Shown: piece by piece, positions 13,555-25,910 of the stretch | Position numbering within the stretch: position 1 is the first letter of the stretch | Layout of the letters: each line of letters opens with the position of its first letter | Assembly: GCA_963854735.1 (NCBI GenBank) | Contig: OY978108.1 | Location: 925,731 to 989,730 of the forward strand | Source of the DNA: Marvania coccoides | Lineage: Eukaryota > Chlorophyta > Trebouxiophyceae > Chlorellales > Chlorellaceae | Direction: 5' to 3' | DNA: 64,000 bases | Notes under the pieces: model-generated | Seen by the model: only the letters and a program-made list of their open reading frames with translations | The model's database searches: none | What the model was told of the DNA's origin: nothing | Translations under genes and position numbers: made by a program

Positions 13555-14836
13555 CTAGTCCTTGGCGTCCATGATTCCCTCGGCGCCGATGCTGAAGGTG
13601 GCATCGGCCTCGGGCAGCGACGGCGACGCCACGATCTTGGCCATGCGCGTGTCGCCGCGGCCCTTGCGCAGCGCCAGCCGCGTGGTGGTGGCGTGGGCCA
13701 TGATGTTGCCGCCAATGGGCTTCACGGAGGGCCCCGCAAACATGGACCCGCCGTCCAGGTTGGCCTGCACCACCTGGTTGGTGATCACAACAGCGCACCC
13801 GAACTCGTCGGCAAGGCGCTGCAGGTTGCGCAGGAAGCGGCCCAGCATGTTCTGACGCGCCGCCAGCTCTCCACGGCCCATGAACTCAGACCTGAACAGC
13901 GCGGTGGCTGAGTCCACCACGATGAGGGCAAAGCGGGCCTCGGCCATCATGGCTGCCGCCGACACGAGGAGCTGCTGCTGGTGCTCGGTGTTGTGGGCGC
14001 GAGCGTAGGCGACATTGTCCAGCACGTCTTCGTGGTTGAGGCCGAAGCGGCGCGCGATCTCGATGAGGCGGTCGGGGCGGAAGGTGCCCTCGGTGTCGAT
14101 GAACAGGGCCTTGCCCTCGCCGCCGCCGCCGTCGACGGGCATCTGGCAGGTGACACACAGGGTGTGGCACAGCTGGGTCTTGCCGCAGCGGTACTCGCCG
14201 TAGATTTCGGTGATGGAGCCGGTCTCAAGGCCACCGCCAAGGATGGTGTCCAGGGCGGAAGAGCCGGTGGACAGGCGGATTATCTCGCCGCGCTGCTGAA
14301 GGACCTGGCCGGCGGTGGTGAACCCGGTGGGGACGCACTTTTGGGCTGCAATTGTCTCAGGGAGTGAAGGGTGAGTTGAGGGAAAAAATGTGGCTTGCAG
14401 AAACGAAACGAAATTGGAGGTGAATGCCCGCCACGCACCTGCTTCCTTGAGCTTGACGACTTTGACATCGCTTATGCCCTTGATCTCGCACAGCTCGCGC
14501 TTGCTGGCGAATGCCAGGCCCTCGATCGTGTTGATTCCTGGCGAAAAGAACGAACGCGTGAGTGGCCCGGCCTGGGAGTGCGTGCAGTAAAGATGGCATC
14601 TGTAACATTTACTCACCGCCCTCTTTGAGCTTCTTGATGTCCGCAGCTGCGATGCCCATTTCCTGTTGTCAATTTAACACGAAGGCGTGAGAGGGGGTGG
14701 GGCCGGGACGGCGACGCGGCCGGGGTGTAGCAAGTGAACGCACCTGCAGCGACTCAATGGGGTAGGGACCGACTGCAACTTGCTCTTCGGCGTGCACATT
14801 TTCGTCAGCTGCTCCACGTTCTGCGACAGCTGCCAT
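13555..14836 (-). CDS. RAD51: RAD51 recombinase
   Basis: Nuclear RecA-family ATPase that forms filaments on single-stranded DNA for homologous recombination. Four exons, 14836-14744, 14662-14617, 14537-14439 and 14345-13555, encode 342 aa, the usual RAD51 length. The N-terminal HhH region ([22 protein letters not shown]) precedes the core. Walker A is GEYRCGKT (129-136), Walker B lies in [14 protein letters not shown], and the end (LPEAD...GIMDAKD) matches RAD51 rather than DMC1. Walker A has Cys133 where RAD51 proteins almost always have Thr. An in-frame ATG 51 bases upstream (14887) would add 17 residues; I chose 14836 because it gives the typical N-terminal length. It converges on MetAP2. 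Confidence 0.97.
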
Positions 14837-16022
14837 GGTTGCGCTCGGCACTGCTTCAAACAGGGGGCGCTCAGCAACGAATTTCAAGCTGTTTTATTGT
14901 AATTTGATGCCAGCAGCAGATATTAAATAGTAAAATGCGTCGCCTGCTGCGCTTCTTTCCAGCTTAGACCTGAGGAGTCCTGACTCAGGATTCCTGCGTC
15001 CATTTGTTTTCTAGTTCTTTCGGCGCATCGAGCCATTTATTACGCTGGAATGCATTATACTTGTCTATGGGTGCATCTAGCGCAGCATTGCACTAAAGCA
15101 GGCTTTGGCGGGAGCGGCACCGCTGTGGATTTCGAGCATGGGCATCTGCATTTCTTCTCTTCTTCTTTCCTTGGACATGGCACCTCGCTTTTTATTTATG
15201 TGTGCATAACCCTGCGCCACTGAGGCCACACTGCTTTATGCCTTGCAAACACTTTTTCTCTCGGCGCCTGTGGGCAGAGCTGCCACTCAGCTCCTATTGC
15301 GCTTCAGCATGTATCTATGTTACAAAATCCGTAAACGCGCAATGCACAGCATCAAGAGGATCCATACAAAAGCCTTTCAAAAAGGCGCACAGCAGCGGCA
15401 GCATTGGGGAGTGAGAAATACAAGAGGGGGCCAAAAACAAGAAAGCGAGAAAGACACTCATTCAAAGTTTTATGGCGGGGGGAGGGCTTGGTTAGCCTGC
15501 CCGCATACATGCGTTTGGGACAGCAAAAAAACACAAAAGGTCGGCTCTCTCGGGAGGGGGAGCCACGCGTGGCCACCACTCAGAGGAGAGTCAAAAGGAC
15601 GACGTACAACACGAAAGATGGACACGAAATTGTCGGGATGAAAGACAAACGCAATTCGCGGTCATATTGGGGCACATGCCAGGGGAACGGTATTTTTCAG
15701 AGGAGGGGAATGAAAAGAAAGAAATCAGCCGCTCCAGCGCAGCAAAACAAACAAATGGTGGTGTGCAGATTGTCAGCCAGCCAGGGAGCAGTCGTAGAGA
15801 AGACACAGTTGATGAAAGAAGAGAAAAAATGGGACAGGGAAAGGTAGTCAGCGTACTGACGACAAGTTGGGGTTTTAGGGGGAAAAAAACAAAAAAGGGG
15901 ACAAAAGAAATGATGAAAGACGTATAGAATTTAATTTTCTTCAGTCTTGGATTGGGCTGATTTAGGGTGTTCTCTCAGAAAAAAAAGAGGTTTCACAAAG
16001 AGAAAAACACGCACACGCAGAT
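14837..16022. other. 1.2 kb without a supported gene (RAD51 promoter and 3' region of the Ycf45-like gene)
   Basis: Bases 14837-15060 are upstream of RAD51. From 15200 to 15930 there are overlapping open frames on the plus strand, but they are purine-rich, lack family similarity and have no splice logic. The right part is probably 3' UTR of the minus-strand gene that ends at 16023. Confidence 0.5.
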
Positions 16023-18249
16023 TCAGCGGCGCTTGCGGGGGCTGACAGCGCGGCCGACGGAGTTGCTGCGACGCCCCTTCTTGCGTCCAGCCGCGGTGCT
16101 GGAGGCGAACGCAAACTTCTCGCCGCGGCGTCCCCCTGCCCCATCGGTGTAGCCCATGGCCGCCAGCTCCGCCAGCGCCTCCTCCTCTGGGATGTCCCTC
16201 AAGCGGGCAGCCCACGCGTAGGGGTCTCCCGCCTTGACGTCGCTGGCGCCGTAGCTGCTGCCGAACCCGCCAGCGCCGTAGCCAAACATCGAGTCGAACA
16301 CCGTCGTGGTGATGCCGTCATGAGGCACGTCAGAGCCAGGGCGGGTGGAGGAAGGGGCCATGATGGAGGAGGGCACACCGCCGGAGCTGCCGCCGGTCGA
16401 CGGTCCGTTGGGTGACTCGTCAGCGTCGTACCGTGTTTCTTCGATGATGACCTTCTTGGTGGCGGCGTCTCTTCGGCGCACCTGAACGACGGGCGTTTTG
16501 CCGGTGAGCAGGCAGTCCACGGAGTCCTCCACCCAGTGCGCCACCCACATGGCGCGCTCGCGCATCTCGATGACCAGCGGGAAGGTGGGCGGAGCACGAC
16601 GCTCCAGGATCGACTTTTGGGTGCCCCGGGCGCGGGCCTCCTCGTCTCCCAGGGTGACGCTGGTGATGCCTCCCACGAGATCGCTGAGGGTGGGGTTCTT
16701 CATGAGGTTGCCCAGCAGCTGGCCGTGGGCAGTGCCGATGAGCTGCACCCCCCGCTCGGCGATGGTGCGGCAGGCCAGCGCCTCAGCCTCAGTGCCGATT
16801 TCCTGCAGCAATAGTTGAACAATAGCAATTAGATAAATTTTGAACATGCATCATTGCAAAAACCCGCTGAATAATTCAGGAAAAATATAAGGCGAAACGG
16901 GGAAGTACTCTAGGTACAATAAAATTAAATATAAAATGGCACTCACGTCCACGATGACGATCTCTGGCATGTGGTTCTCCACCGCCTCAATCATGACTCG
17001 GTGCTGCATTGATGGGTCTGGGACCTGCATGCGGCGGGCGCCACCGATGGCGGGGTGGGGGATGTCGCCATCCCCGCCAATCTCGTTGGAGGTGTCGACG
17101 ATGACAACGCGCTGCAGAAAAAAATGGAGAAGAGAGAAGAAACAACTATTACAAAGCTTTAAAGATTTATTCAAATTTTAACTACGCACACGTCCAAAGA
17201 AACCCTCTAGCGTGGTAGTATTTATGTGATTACCTTGTGCAGCTCGTCTGACAGCACGCGCGCCATTTCCCGGATGACGGTGGTCTTGCCCACCCCCGGT
17301 CGCCCCAGAAACAAAATTGAGTTGGGCACGTCCAAAATGTCCCTGATCATGTCAATGTGCCCAGTTACGGCGCGACCCACGCGGCAGGTCAGCCCCACCA
17401 CGCCGCCCCTGCGGTTGCGGATGGCGGAGATGCGGTGCAGGGTGCCTTCAACGCCGGCGCGGTTGTCTCCGCCAAAATCGCCCAGCTCACTGGCAGCGTG
17501 CTCCAGGTCTTCCTTGGTGATGGGGGCCTCGCGCAGGTACTCGCCGCCGCGCCCGCCAAGGAAGCGCGCCTCGGGGCGGCGTCCCAGGTCGAGCACGACC
17601 TCCAGAAGCTCCGCCCGTTGAGGATGAGAAGCCAGAGGGGAGCGAATGTCTTCAGGGAGGACTTGGAGGAGAGCATCGAGGTCGTCGCGCACGATCACGC
17701 TGCCATCTTGCTCGGGAAAGCACCCGCCGTCTGCAAAACGGGATGAGGGGGTGGGGGTGTTAACAGCAGCTATAAACGAGGCGTTGGGAAAAGCGAAACT
17801 GAGGGTGTTTTTGCGTACCAGGGCACTCTGCGAGGACGTCAAAGGGGCTGGCGCGGAGGGAGGTGCGAGCGACGCTCACAAGGCCTTGGCTGGGCGCGAA
17901 TCTTCTGCTGGTGGGGCGCAGGTGGGAGCCAAGGAGGAGGGGCACAGCGACCGGAGCGCGAGACCTGAAGGGAGGGCAGGGGTGTGTGAGAGGAAGTGAG
18001 CTCGACGGTCAGAGAGTGAGAACGCGGAGGTGCGTTTATTGACGGTGTATAGAGCAGAACGCGGAGCGAGGAGTAAAGCAAGGACGGATTGTTAGCAAGC
18101 AGATGAGTCAGATCAAAAAAATAAAAATGAAATGGAACAAAGCAGGAGTCTTGGAGTGCCTGTTGCAAGTAAGAGTGTATCATTGCCACGCACCGGTCGC
18201 ATAATGACGGTGTCCCACAGTGGACACGCAGAGAGGACGACGAGATCAT
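16023..18249 (-). CDS. Plastid-type Ycf45/SPD1-like AAA ATPase (SpoIIIAA family)
   Basis: Five exons, 18249-18194, 17964-17819, 17730-17234, 17111-16947 and 16802-16023 (phases 2/1/0/0), give 547 aa. The N-terminus ([12 protein letters not shown]..., Arg/Ser-rich, few acids) reads as a chloroplast transit peptide; the first exon is inferred from splice phase. The core has Walker A GRPGVGKT in [20 protein letters not shown], then [27 protein letters not shown] and [15 protein letters not shown] (Walker B), and GTAHG: the signature of the Ycf45/SpoIIIAA group, found in plastid genomes of red algae and in plants as SPD1 (SEEDLING PLASTID DEVELOPMENT 1) relatives. The C-terminal 90 residues are low-complexity and end in basic KRR. 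The exact role is unknown; plastid gene expression or development is inferred from plants. Confidence 0.88.
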
Positions 18250-19078
18250 CCCAAAAATATTAAACGAAAAACAAAAGCGCAGCCCGTGCCAGAAAGGTCA
18301 CACAGTTGCGGCGTGCACACGGATGCTAAAAATATATTCGTGAAGTCGGAAAAGCCCTCGCACATTTTTTTCAAAATCAAATCTGGTGTTGCTGCAAAAG
18401 AGAAAGAAAAATCTTTAAAAAAATAGCTAGGGCTTGGATGCCAGAAGTTGGACCATTCTGCAACATAATATGAACACCGAAAGGTCTGCGAACTGGGTCA
18501 GAAAGGGTGAGAGAGTGTCAGGAACATGCATGACTAGTTCAATGAATTGGATTTTTTTTCTTGATCACAGGTAACACGAAAAGTTGAGGAGCCTGCGAGC
18601 GAATCTCCATTTATATTGGGCTGGAGATGGTCCCTGCATGCTCTCAGGCAAGAACTCCAAGCATGGAAATATTGTTGGATGGTGTTTTTTTTTGAAGGTT
18701 CCCTCGAGCTGATGTCCTGCAAGGTACATGCATTCATTTTTGCATTGCATGTGGTCTAAACTCTTCTTGAGTGCATTCTGACATTAACAAAACTGATGTG
18801 GGTTTGGAAAGTCCCCACCTTTCCCTAGCTACAGCTCAGAATTCCCCCGCCTCCCCCATTGCCGAACTGTCTAGCACAGCAGCTGATGAGCTCTAAAAAT
18901 GACATTGTAAAATATTTCTACAAGGAGTGAATAATAATGCCAACATTCTAAAGAATGCCTGTTTGTGTAGCTTCTATCGACTCCTCCTCGACAGGCGCTC
19001 AAGGACAATCTCAGCCCAACGAAGAACAGTGCTTGCATAATTAAAGAAATTTTATATTTGTAAAACTAAGACCACTGC
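18250..19078. other. Intergenic, no gene seen
   Basis: AT-rich 830 bases between the start of the Ycf45-like gene and the stop of the kinesin gene. Only short open frames occur, with no similarity. It holds one promoter (left) and the kinesin 3' region (right). Confidence 0.5.
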
Positions 19079-22000
19079 TCAGTTGAACTTGGGGCGTGCC
19101 GGGAGGCGGGATGCGCTGGGCGGCACTGGGGGACCCATTGCAGGCCGCTTGGAGCCAACGCCGCTAGGAATCATGCTCATGCGCCGCGCGCCTGGACCCC
19201 CAGGCGCCACAGACGCCCGTCGCGCTGCTGCGCCGCCTCCAGGGGCCACCGAAGCGCGCCCTGTGAGCGGAGGCCTGGCCTCGAGCGCCGCTGCGTTGCC
19301 GCTCCCACCGGCACCGTCACCTAGAGAAGAAGAAGAAGAGGCCACGTTGCGGGACGCGCCTCCCCTCGCCGCCGTCTCGCAGGCGTTTACCTTGGCCGCG
19401 AACCGCAGCGAGCACAGTGACTCCCCCGCGCTGTCTGGCTCTGGGTTGATGTTCACAAACATGAGCGTCTTGCCGCTGCCGCCCAGGCACGGCTGCAGCA
19501 GGTGGGTGAGCTTGGAGTTGCGGTACGGGACGTGCGCCTGCTTCGCAGACAGCGCCGCAAACACATCTCCCAGCGACGACAGGCTCTTGTTAATGGAGCA
19601 CGCCTCCCTTGCCCGCTGCCCCTCCGCCTGACTCCGCGCCAGCCGCTCGCTGCCAGCCAAGTCCACCAGGTTCAGCGACCCGCGCAGCACGGTGGCGGTC
19701 GCCTCGTGCTTCCCCGTGATGTAGAGCATGAACACGGAGTGCGAGCGAGAGGACACAGCATTCATAGCAGTGGACTCCACAGCACGCGCCGCGGCAGCGC
19801 GCCGCACCAGCGCCGCGGCCTCCTCCTCGCTGCTCACGGTCAGCCGCGCCGCGCCCAGCACCAGGGTGTGTCCGCCGTTTGGCTGGTGCTGAATGGCATT
19901 GTTCTCGGTGATGCGCCCAGCGCCCCGCCCATCTGCCAGCAGATCCCGCAGCTGCTCGTTGTAAACCTCGATGTAAGACGCCTCCAGGGTGTACTCCCAC
20001 CCCTGCTCCCTCAGCCTGGCCACAGTAGAAAGAATCTTGGACATGGCGCGAGGGATGATGCCCTCCTCAGCCGGACCCCGCCCCCCCTGCATGGTGTGAG
20101 TCTTTCCAGCGCCCGTCTGGCCGTAACTGAACAGGCAAACTTTGTAGCCGTCCAGCGCGCTCTGCACCACGTCCGAAACCTCGTCGAACACCGCTGCCTG
20201 GGAGGTTTCAGGCCTGAACACACGGTCGAAAGAGAACGCGTGCTCCTTGCTATCGGCAAGCAGCCGCACGGAGGAACCGTCGGGGGCGGCGGCGGCGATG
20301 GAGTGCGGGTGTGGCCGTATGCGGCAAAACACCCGAATGTTGCCCTTCAGCTCCACCAGCTGGTTGTGAGCTTCGCGCCGGCGCGCCTCCGCTGCTGCCA
20401 CCGCTGCCTCGAGGGTGGCGATTTTGGAGACCATGCGAGAGAGGAGCTCCCGCTGGTCGCCGCCCTGCAGTCCCATAGTGCACTCCTGCAGCGCGTCCAG
20501 CTCCCCCTCCAGGTGCGCCAATTTTGTGCCCTTCTCCTCCGCCTCGCGAGTGGCGCGAGACAGGGCGCTCGCCGTCTCCTCAACCTCCCGGGCGGCGACC
20601 TCCACGTCGTGCTTCAGCCTCTGCACCTCAGCAGACAGCGCGACGCGCTCCCCAGCCACCTCAGCGAGCTCTGCCTCCGCTGCCGCAAGTTTCTCTGCAG
20701 CAGCAACAGACGCCGCTTCCGCAGCGACGCGCTGCTCCAGTGCAGAATTCAGCGCCGCCTTCAGGTGGGCCTTCTCCTCGATCAACGCCTGCTCGCGGGT
20801 GGCAGCGTCAGCAGCTGCAGCCTCAAAGCCCTTCTTCTGCGCCTCCCAGGTGAAGCGCTCGGCGACAGCAGTCTCTGCAGCGGTGGCTGCAGCGCGAGAG
20901 GCGTTCCCAGCTGCAGCGCGCTCGCGCTCCAGCTCTGACAGCAGCTCTGCCGCCTTTTGGCGCCACTCTGAGAGGTCCCGCATTGCCGCGGCAGAGTCGG
21001 TCACCACTCGGTCGTGCTCGGCCAAGTGGCCGCCCAGTTGGGTCTGAACCGACGACAGCTGCGCACCCAGGGTCTCCTTCTCCGCAGCCAGCCCATCCCG
21101 CGCAGCCACCGTCTCCTGCAGCTCCGCTTCCAGCCTGGCCACTGCGTCCTGTGTGGTGTGCAGCTGCGCCTGCAGGGAAACAACCTCAGCCTCCGCCGCC
21201 TCCGCACGGGACAGTGCTGCCGTCACCGACTCGCTGAGCGCCTGTCGCTGCCGCTCTGCCGCCTCCCGCGCTTCGTACAGCGCTTGCGCTGTGGAATTCT
21301 TGTCGACAGCCAGATCGCGCTCGCGCTGGCTCAGCGCCTTCTTGGCCTCCTTGAGCTCGGCTTCCACCGCCGCGCGAGCGGTCTCGCACCGCCGGCAGTC
21401 CTCCCTGGCCCGGTCTCGCTCCCCTTCGGTGCGCTCCATCTCACGTCTCAGCGTTGCCGCCTCCGCTTTGTGAAGGTCCAGCTCGCCCCGCCAGTTGGCC
21501 AGCGCGGTCTTATGGTTGGCGGTGGCGGTGGCCGCCTCCCTGCGGGCGTTGGCCAGCTCCGCCTGTGCCGCCATGGCCGCCGACTCTGAGGCCAGTTTCA
21601 CGCTCTCCAGCTGCTGGCCAGCTTCCTTTTCGAACCGCACGCCCATGTCGATGAACATCTGGGTGCGCTGCTGGAGCTCTTTCATCCCGCGCCGCAGCGT
21701 CTTCACGATGGCTGCATCAAATATCATCAAAGGAATGGAGAATGCGTGAAGGAAATGAAAAAAAACAGTTATTAGCAAAAACATCACTTCATCACAAAGA
21801 ATAAAGGTAGAACCTACCTGCCAACTCCTTGATCTTGGTCTCCTCCGTGGCGCCGTTCTTGCTGCGCGTCAACTGCGCGCTCATGCCCCGCTCACACAGT
21901 GCACTCAGCTCTTTGTCGCCAAACAACTGCTGGGCCATGCGAGACAGGGCGTGCACGTCGTGCTGCCCAGCCGCCTCAAACTGCACCTGCTGGGGACCAG

Positions 22001-22457
22001 GACCAGCGAAGGAGGGTCGCACGGCGTCGCGCTTCAGCGATTCCAGCTTGGCGGCAAGCCCACCGATGGGCTGCGGCGCAGACTCCAGCTCGTTGTCCTG
22101 CTGGGGGGCTGCAGGCTCAGGAGTGGCGCCGCTGATGGATGGGCGCATGCTCTCGCGCTTGATTGCGTGCAGCCGGCCCTGCAGCAGGTCAAACTGCTGC
22201 TCCATTTGCTCTCGGTGGGGGGCAGACAGGGCGGCTTTTCGGGACGACGCAGGAGCGGGCGGGGCATCCGGCATCGCCTCATCGGCACCATTTTCTTGGT
22301 CCTCGATGATGGCAGGCTCCGCAAACGTGACGCTGGGTTTGGTGGCCAAAATAGGATGTTTGTTGGCAAAGTTGTTGACGCCCAGAGCACCGCGGGCAGC
22401 CTTTTTCTCCTTCCATTCCGCCAGCAGCTCTTCGCGGGTTCTCTCCCTCTCCGCCAT
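19079..22457 (-). CDS. Kinesin-14 family C-terminal motor protein
   Basis: Minus-end-directed microtubule motor. Two exons, 22457-21818 and 21711-19079 (phase 1), encode 1090 aa. Residues 1-215 are non-motor, with a repeated short motif (ESMRPS, DAVRPS). Residues ~215-660 are a long Ala/Glu/Arg-rich coiled coil. The motor starts at ELKGNIRVFCRIRPH (~667), the kinesin-14 neck signature, and contains P-loop GQTGAGKT (~744), NAVSSRSHSVF (switch I) and LVDLAGSERL (switch II). A Ser/Gly/Pro-rich basic tail follows the motor. The C-terminal motor and neck define kinesin-14 (spindle organisation or minus-end transport). The start was placed at MAERERTREELL; an upstream in-frame ATG would add 37 unlikely residues. 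Confidence 0.95.
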
Positions 22458-23599
22458 TGAGGCGCTCGATGCCAAACAAAAATAGACGGTTGGTTCGATT
22501 CGGATCTCGGTAGTTGGCGACAGGAGAATGGGATTCAGGCACCGCCTGTTGCAGATGAATATACGCAATTGCAGTTTTTCAATAAATACATAATAATACT
22601 ACTGTACTACTAGTAAATGGGGAGTGAAAATTTGTGCCAAAAAAAACGCCCAAACCCCGCAAAAAATGCGCCAAATAAGAGAGAAACCTGGTTTCCAACC
22701 AACGAACCAGGCTATGGCACACTTAGTCTTTCAGCCAATGGATTGTCAGCAATGGTGGAGGCAGCCGGGCAGCTAAAAGCTTCAATTTTTTTCTTATCAG
22801 TCAATTTTTATGAGAAGTGCTCGACAGACAGGAACTTTATCTGCACTTAGTAGTATCAACGACATCTGAAGATTTAATGGTGTGCATGTTGTAGAACCGG
22901 GACAATCGCACCTATTTCTCCGTGCGCTTGGTGGCCTGCTGCAGGCTTGACATTGAAAGTCTCGCTGGGACTTGCCATTTCTTCAGTGCAGCCCTGCATG
23001 CAGGGTTAACCAAGCGAGTCCGCGGGACCATCGTTGAAAGCATTCTCCAGTTTCGTTTTGCTTTGCCAATGCCTCCTTGAAAAGACTAAATTATAACAAT
23101 ATATGCAGCTTCTCAAGGCTCGCCTATCTCAGCTTTTCTTCTCACAGCATGACTCGGAATCTGCAGTGAGAGAGGCCCCTCAGAAAGAGCCTAAAGTCAT
23201 CGTGGCCACCGCCGCTGCTAATGCAGCACAATGCTGCTCTCCTGCGAGCTTGACACTGCTCTCAGTATCAATTTAGCTGTGACGATGTATGTAAACGCGC
23301 TTATCTGAAGCTATAGGCACCGAAAACCGTCAATCGATTTTTGACGACAGACTATTATTTTCGAATGCATTCGCCCCAAAGGCATTCTCTCCGGCGCGGC
23401 GAGCGTCTATACGTTCAACGTTAATTAAATATTTTTATTACAATTGAGCGGCGTGCGAACATTGCTTTTCACAAATTTGGCCGAAACTATTTATTTTTCA
23501 AGAGAGCTGCTCAGCTTAAAAACAAGCGCATTTCTAATTAAGCGTCTTTCAAACACATTTACTCCCATAATTGCATATATTCAGCGGCGATAAACGACA
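22458..23599. other. Divergent intergenic region between kinesin-14 (-) and CCS1 (+)
   Basis: 1.1 kb, strongly AT-rich in its right half, with no convincing reading frame. It carries the promoters of both flanking genes. No tRNA or snRNA was recognised. Confidence 0.5.
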
Positions 23600-25542
23600 A
23601 TGCGACTAGCACCTAGCATTTCAGTGAGCATGCCATGTTCAGTTTCTTGTCGTGTGGCTCCGCTTCGCCAAGCTAGCTTCCAGTCAACACGAAAATCCCA
23701 GGCCTTCCGCCTTAACGCAAGTTCGTTGCCAGGTGAGGAGACTTCCTAGCACCCCTATCTCTGCCGCTGCTGTCGCCTCTCCAAAGTGCCGCTCATTACC
23801 ATCTCCGCTCACCTGCAGGGGGCCCCGCTTCTGCCCCTGACCTCCAGAGCACCCCTTCTGAGGCGCCTGAGGCTCCTCCTTCCCCCTCCACCAGCGGCCG
23901 ACCACCCTCAAACCGACCGCCCTCTAACAAGAACAACAGCGGCAGCAACTCCCTGTTCAAAACCCTCGTTCGGCCGCTGGCCAACCTGAAGCTGGCCATT
24001 GCGGAGCTGGCGGTCATCGCGGGCCTGTCCTCGATCGGCACCGTGATCGAGCAGAACAAAACTTACGACTTTTACGTCGAAAATTACCCGTCAGAGGGCG
24101 AAAAGGTGCTGGGCTTTGTGACGCATGACCTTATCGGGGCGCTGCAGTGGAACCACATCTACACTGCCAACTACTTTTTGGCGCTGCTGGCGCTGCTGGC
24201 TGCGTCGCTGACCGCATGCACCTTCGCAACACAGCTGCCCATGGTGAAAGTGAGAGAGAAAAGGAAACGGAAGAAACACACTGCACTGTGAGTAACATTG
24301 TCAATTAAATCATTCACATCGGGTTCTCTTATTATTTATTAATTTTAGGTTGCCAAGCGGTGGCGCTTCCGCCGCGGCCAGGACGCCTACAAGAACCTCC
24401 CAGTGGCCAGGCTGGTGCCCTCCGCACGGCTCAACGCACTCGCGCAAGCGCTGGAGGCGAAGAGCTACCAGCTCTTCCTCCAGGACGGCGCTCTGTACGG
24501 CTTCAAGGGGCTGGGCGGGAAAATTGGCCCCATTGGGGTCCATGCAAGCATGCTGGCGGTCATGGCAGGCATCGTGGTGGGAGGCCTGGGCGGTTTTGCA
24601 GGCAGCGTGATGATTCCGGAGGGCGGGGACGCCCTGGTGGCGACCGCGCTGCGCCCCGCTTCGCCGCTGGCGCAGCTGCCTGGTGGGGGACAGATGGTGC
24701 TGCGCGTGGACGATTTCCGCATCGACTACCGCACAGATGGCAGCGTGAAGCAGTTTGTGACGGACCTGGCAGTGGAGGACTTGGACGGAAGGACGCTGTC
24801 ACAGCAGACAATCTCAGTGAATCAGCCGCTGAGGTTCGGGGGGGTGACTGGGTATCAGACCGACTGGTCGATGTCGGCGCTGAGGGTGCGAGCCCCAGGC
24901 AACCCGCTGTCCCCCCCGGGAGACGGCGCCCTGAGCCTTCCCATGGCGAGCTTGGAGGGCCAAGACGGAGTGAAGGGGAAGCTGTATGCTGCGTTTCTGC
25001 CGATCGCGGACCCTGAAGAGGCGCAGCGGGAGGGGCGCACGCCCAAGGGAATTTCGTTTTTGGCGCGCGACATGCAGAGCGTGGTCGTTTACGACAGCCA
25101 GGGCGCGTTTGTGGGGGTGCGGCGCCCCGGAAGCGGCAAGCCCATCAGCGTCGAGGGGGCTGACGTGGTGGTGGAGGGCATAGTGGCAGCGAGTGGGATG
25201 GAGCTGAAGGTGGACCCCGGGGTGCCCCTGGTCTACGCTGGCTTTGGAGGTAAGAGCAACGAGAGAGCGTTGCATTTATTTTATTTCTTTCAGCGCAGAC
25301 ATATAGTATACCAAGCATAACGATTTACTCTCACCATTTCTAACGTGGATATATCTAAATTCGCATCAGGCATGTGTTTGACCACCGTGCTGAGCTACCT
25401 GAGTCACTCCCAGGTGTGGGCAACCCAGGTGGGCAGCAACGTGGTGGTGGGGGGGAGGTCGAACAGAGCGGTGCTGGCGTTCGAAAAGGAGCTGGAGACG
25501 GTGATTGACGGGCTGCCAGAGGTAGAAGAAGAGGCAGCATGA
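23600..25542 (+). CDS. CCS1: CCS1 (ResB-like), plastid cytochrome c biogenesis protein
   Basis: Thylakoid membrane partner of CcsA in system II haem attachment to cytochromes f and c6. Four exons, 23600-23732, 23819-24249, 24349-25249 and 25370-25542 (phases 1/0/1), encode 545 aa. The first exon is a chloroplast transit peptide (MRLAPSISVSMPCSVSCRVA...). After a Pro/Ser-rich linker come the ResB spans: LKLAIAELAVIAGLSSIGTVIEQN, YFLALLALLAASLTACT followed by QLPMVKVAKRWRF, and GVHASMLAVMAGIVVGGLGG. A large lumenal domain follows (FRIDYRTDGSVKQFVTDL, then SVNQPLRFGGVTGYQTDW, whose conserved position in CCS1 normally holds the essential His region). The last exon gives the final span and tail with SHSQVWATQ. 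TGTAA lies at 25629. Confidence 0.95.
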
Positions 25543-25910
25543 GGGGAAGCGATAACTGCATTATTTTTATTTATTTTAAACGTAGTGAGCTGGCGTCACC
25601 TACGTTTAACGCATAACGCTACATACATTGTAACATTGCAGTATTAATACGTTAATGCGTCACTATCCCCAAATGCGAAAGAGTCATCTAAATCTGAGTC
25701 GCAAAGGCGGGTTTCTTTCTCAAAATGCCCCCCTGCCGCTCTCCCTCCCCCAATTCTACTCTTGTACTTCAGTGGAACACCTCGTGTTTTACATTCAGTA
25801 GCAAACGTATTTAAAACTTCACGTATAACCAGCGCACTCGTTCGTTTGTCAATCAAATATACCGTGCGTCATTAAATACTTACTCCGCGTCATTAAACCA
25901 ACTCAATTTA
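25543..25910. other. Convergent 3' region between CCS1 and the methyltransferase
   Basis: Contains TGTAA for CCS1 and, on the minus strand near 25790, TTACA that may serve the methyltransferase. A minus-strand open stretch at 25644-25856 (about 70 codons, no ATG) is probably chance. Confidence 0.5.

Noticed and set aside
15202..15927. Overlapping plus-strand frames of 70-147 codons
   Set aside because: Purine-biased, no domain, no matching splice sites; probably untranslated sequence.
19502..20938. 478-codon open frame on the plus strand
   Set aside because: Antisense to the kinesin motor and coiled coil; Leu/Arg/His-rich complement of a real gene.
22485..22530. tRNA B-box-like ggttcgattc
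   Set aside because: No matching A box, no cloverleaf pairing around it. No tRNA, rRNA or snRNA gene was recognised in the window.
25644..25856. 70-codon minus-strand frame between convergent genes
   Set aside because: No ATG, no domain and lies in the shared 3' UTR, though its composition looks mildly protein-like.
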